Shown: positions 62,269-64,000 of the stretch, piece after piece | Numbering within the stretch: the first letter of the stretch is position 1 | How the letters are laid out: each line of letters begins with the position of its first letter | Origin: Pedobacter sp. PACM 27299 | GTDB lineage: Bacteria > Bacteroidota > Bacteroidia > Sphingobacteriales > Sphingobacteriaceae | Direction: 5' to 3' | Assembly (NCBI RefSeq): GCF_001412655.1 | Contig: NZ_CP012996.1 | Coordinates: 5,704,001-5,768,000, forward strand | DNA: 64,000 nt | Program-made: the position numbers and the translations under genes | Notes under the pieces: model-generated | Databases searched by the model: none | The model's input: the letters and a program-made list of their open reading frames with translations, nothing else | What the model was told of the DNA's origin: nothing

Positions 62269-63063
62269 ATGGTAAAGGTAGGAATAGTATTATCAGGTGG
62301 AGGGATTAGAGGCATCGCCCATCTGGGTGTTTTAAAAGCTTTAAAAAATGCAGGAATTGTGTTCAGTCACATCAGTGGAACCAGTGCAGGTTCTATTGCA
62401 GGTGCATTTTTTGCTTCCGGAATTGATCCAGAGGCCGGCTTAGATATCTTCATTAAAGCAAAACTATTCCGTTTCATCCGACCAGCCTTGGGTTCACTCG
62501 GGCTCATCAATATTGAGCATGTGGAAGAATTGTTAAAAGAACACCTTTCTGTAGACCGGATGGAAAACCTAAAAATTCCACTCACCATTGCCGCAACGAA
62601 TTTCAGTGAAGGAAAACTGGTGTATTTCACCAATGGACCGCTCATCAGGGTAGTACTTGCTTCCAGCTGTATTCCGGGTATTTTCAGACCCATCATGATA
62701 GAAAACCAGATGTATGTAGATGGAGGGATTTTAAACAACTTCCCTGTAGAGCCCTTAATGAGCAACTGCGATTATATCATCGGTTCTTCCTGTAATCACC
62801 TGACTAAAGTTGATAAGATTACCAACATCTCTACCCTCATGAAAAGAGCAGGTGTGATGTCTATAAATAAAGATACAGAGCAGAAAGCTGCATTTTGTAA
62901 TGCAATGGTAGAGCCAACAGGTATGGGAGATATCAGTACTTTCGATATGAAGAAAGCAGAAACCATTTATTGGCTAGCTTACGAACAGACTTTAAAAACC
63001 ATACAAACCAATGAAAGTCTGCAGGAACTGATTCTAAACTTTAAGCAGGGATTTCCTGAATAA
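62269..63063 (+). CDS. Patatin-like phospholipase
   Basis: A 264-aa serine hydrolase with no signal peptide, of the RssA/YchK type. The oxyanion loop GGGIRG is at 10-15. The nucleophile Ser39 is in GTSAGS. The catalytic Asp151 is in YVDGGILNNFPV, so the Ser-Asp dyad is complete. The substrate is probably a phospholipid acyl ester. The gene follows gldB in the same direction but a 110-bp gap and no promoter call leave operon status open. Confidence 0.93.
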   Translation: MVKVGIVLSGGGIRGIAHLGVLKALKNAGIVFSHISGTSAGSIAGAFFASGIDPEAGLDIFIKAKLFRFIRPALGSLGLINIEHVEELLKEHLSVDRMENLKIPLTIAATNFSEGKLVYFTNGPLIRVVLASSCIPGIFRPIMIENQMYVDGGILNNFPVEPLMSNCDYIIGSSCNHLTKVDKITNISTLMKRAGVMSINKDTEQKAAFCNAMVEPTGMGDISTFDMKKAETIYWLAYEQTLKTIQTNESLQELILNFKQGFPE

Positions 63064-63079
63064 TATTTCAGCTTAGGAA

Positions 63080-63796
63080 TTACGCTTCCAGTGCAACCAG
63101 CGCATCACCAACTAAAACTGGAATAGCGGTACAGATATTAAGCTGCAGACAGAATTTCACATCTTCTTCAATATTCAGTTCAGCCAATCTATGGCTATGT
63201 GATGATTTATGGAGATAGTTTCTTAAATCGTCTTTTGCCAGGTCATAAAGATCTTCTGCGGCAACGCAGGAATCATCAAAATGTGTGAAATCTTTACGCA
63301 ATTCCTTAACCACAGCACCGGCAAACAGCGTATCTTCCAGATTAAATTTATCCTTCCAACCTGCACAAAGCAACAGTACGCCTTTATCCTGTATACGAAG
63401 CCAGTTACAAAGTGCTTCCAGGTTTAAAAACGAACCAATCACCACCTGATGTGCTCTTTTTTGAGCCAGGTGTAATGCTTTCGTACCATTTGTAGTTGTC
63501 AGTACAATTGTTTTCCCATTTACTTTTTCCCGGGAATAAGAAAATGGAGAATTGCCGAAGTCATAGCCTTCAACCACTTCTCCATTTCGCTCTGCAGCCA
63601 ATAGAAAACCCTTATCCACATAGTTCAGACAATCATCTACCTGTGCAACAGGAATGATCGCGCTGGCACCATTGTCGATTCCATACACCATTGAAGAGGT
63701 AGCCCTCAGCACATCTATGACCACCACTACACGGTCTTCTATTGAATAAAGATCTAATAATGCTGGTGTTAAACAAACTTCTATACTTTTCTGCAT
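63080..63796 (-). CDS. comB: 2-phosphosulfolactate phosphatase family protein (ComB)
   Basis: A 238-aa protein with the conserved VVVIDVLRATSSMVYGIDNGA, AERNGEVVEGYDFGNSPFSY and TTTNGTKALHLAQKRAH segments of the ComB fold. In methanogens it dephosphorylates 2-phosphosulfolactate in coenzyme M synthesis. In Bacteroidota coenzyme M is not made, and the true substrate is unclear, perhaps a sulfonate or a phosphate ester in sulfonolipid metabolism. It is convergent with the patatin gene (16-bp gap). Upstream on the same strand lies gcvT, which ends 49 bp before. Confidence 0.9.
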   Translation of the reverse strand: MQKSIEVCLTPALLDLYSIEDRVVVVIDVLRATSSMVYGIDNGASAIIPVAQVDDCLNYVDKGFLLAAERNGEVVEGYDFGNSPFSYSREKVNGKTIVLTTTNGTKALHLAQKRAHQVVIGSFLNLEALCNWLRIQDKGVLLLCAGWKDKFNLEDTLFAGAVVKELRKDFTHFDDSCVAAEDLYDLAKDDLRNYLHKSSHSHRLAELNIEEDVKFCLQLNICTAIPVLVGDALVALEA

Positions 63797-63844
63797 GGGT
63801 AATGGAATCTCACTAATTGTTTTCTATTGCTGAATTGATATTTC

Positions 63845-64000
63845 TTATTTTGTGAAAGGGAATTTTACCACTTTCGCTTTAATTTTATTGTTACGGATAT
63901 TGATGAAAATCTCTGTACCTTCTTTAGCCAGCGCTTTATCAATATAACCCATACCGATTGCTTTCTGTAAAGATGGGGCTTGCGTACCTGAAGTTACTCT
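63845..64000 (-). CDS. gcvT: Glycine cleavage system aminomethyltransferase, C-terminal fragment
   Basis: Only the last 51 codons and the stop are inside the window. They read [19 protein letters not shown] followed by [19 protein letters not shown] and end at KFPFTK, which is the C-terminal barrel of GcvT. The protein transfers the aminomethyl carbon to tetrahydrofolate in glycine breakdown. The remaining gene continues beyond 64000 on the same strand as comB. Confidence 0.88.
   Translation of the reverse strand, partial: RVTSGTQAPSLQKAIGMGYIDKALAKEGTEIFINIRNNKIKAKVVKFPFTK

Overview
The window reads as a chromosomal segment of a Bacteroidota bacterium, most likely a Pedobacter-like member of the Sphingobacteriaceae (the genus is inferred). 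Supporting signs are a gliding lipoprotein GldB, a TonB-dependent receptor with an N-terminal carboxypeptidase-like domain, an MG2/plug-domain surface protein, a PorT-like beta-barrel, an ISAon1-type insertion sequence, moderate-to-low GC, few Shine-Dalgarno sequences, and several promoters of the Bacteroidota form TTTG-N(19-22)-TAnnTTTG. Most of it is ordinary core genome. I found no CRISPR array, prophage, defence island or clearly new multigene system.

Layout. 0-4 kb: a truncated hypothetical, a parvulin-like protein without its catalytic domains, SurA and a MoxR ATPase. 4-15 kb: a degenerate GDPD homologue, an NTF2-like protein, cysS, a membrane-anchored EEP phosphatase, two rhomboid proteases, mutL, a GH3-C/beta-lactamase fusion and a DUF1579 protein. 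15-24 kb: a 2OG-Fe(II) oxygenase, msrA, an NlpE-like lipoprotein, an SGNH lipoprotein paired with a FadL-type porin, a nitroreductase, a dense DnaA-box cluster and an MG2/TonB-plug protein. 24-33 kb: a padR-pspC operon with an operator-like palindrome, a 52-aa membrane peptide, a DisA-N/DACNV protein, a TonB receptor divergent from an MntR/DtxR regulator across two operator-like palindromes, a DUF2130 protein and rlmF.

33-38 kb: dgkA-recO, two identical tRNA-Val genes behind a well-formed promoter, a 1.44-kb ISAon1-like element with 26-bp perfect terminal repeats, a second DnaA-box cluster and an AlkD-like HEAT-repeat protein. 38-48 kb: an AraC regulator divergent from a cupin, an SMP-30-like protein, a GH88/105 hydrolase, an EboC-like UbiA prenyltransferase, a frameshifted cytochrome c/PQQ sugar dehydrogenase and a Tat-exported phospholipase C. 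48-64 kb: ileS-dksA-like-lspA, a frameshifted SIMPL protein, serS, rsmI, a PH/SHOCT protein, lnt, nadE, a porT-like gene, gldB, a patatin, comB and the end of gcvT. lspA and lnt are both here, so two of the three lipoprotein-maturation steps are encoded alongside many lipoproteins.

The observations most worth a second look are: the GDPD homologue that has lost four catalytic or metal-binding residues; two clusters of DnaA boxes 16 kb apart; two genes each broken by a one-base loss in a poly-A run; a parvulin-family protein with both PPIase domains removed; candidate operators for PadR and MntR; and TAnnTTTG boxes sitting 4-6 nt from the start codons of cysS, mntR and gldB, which suggests leaderless mRNAs.
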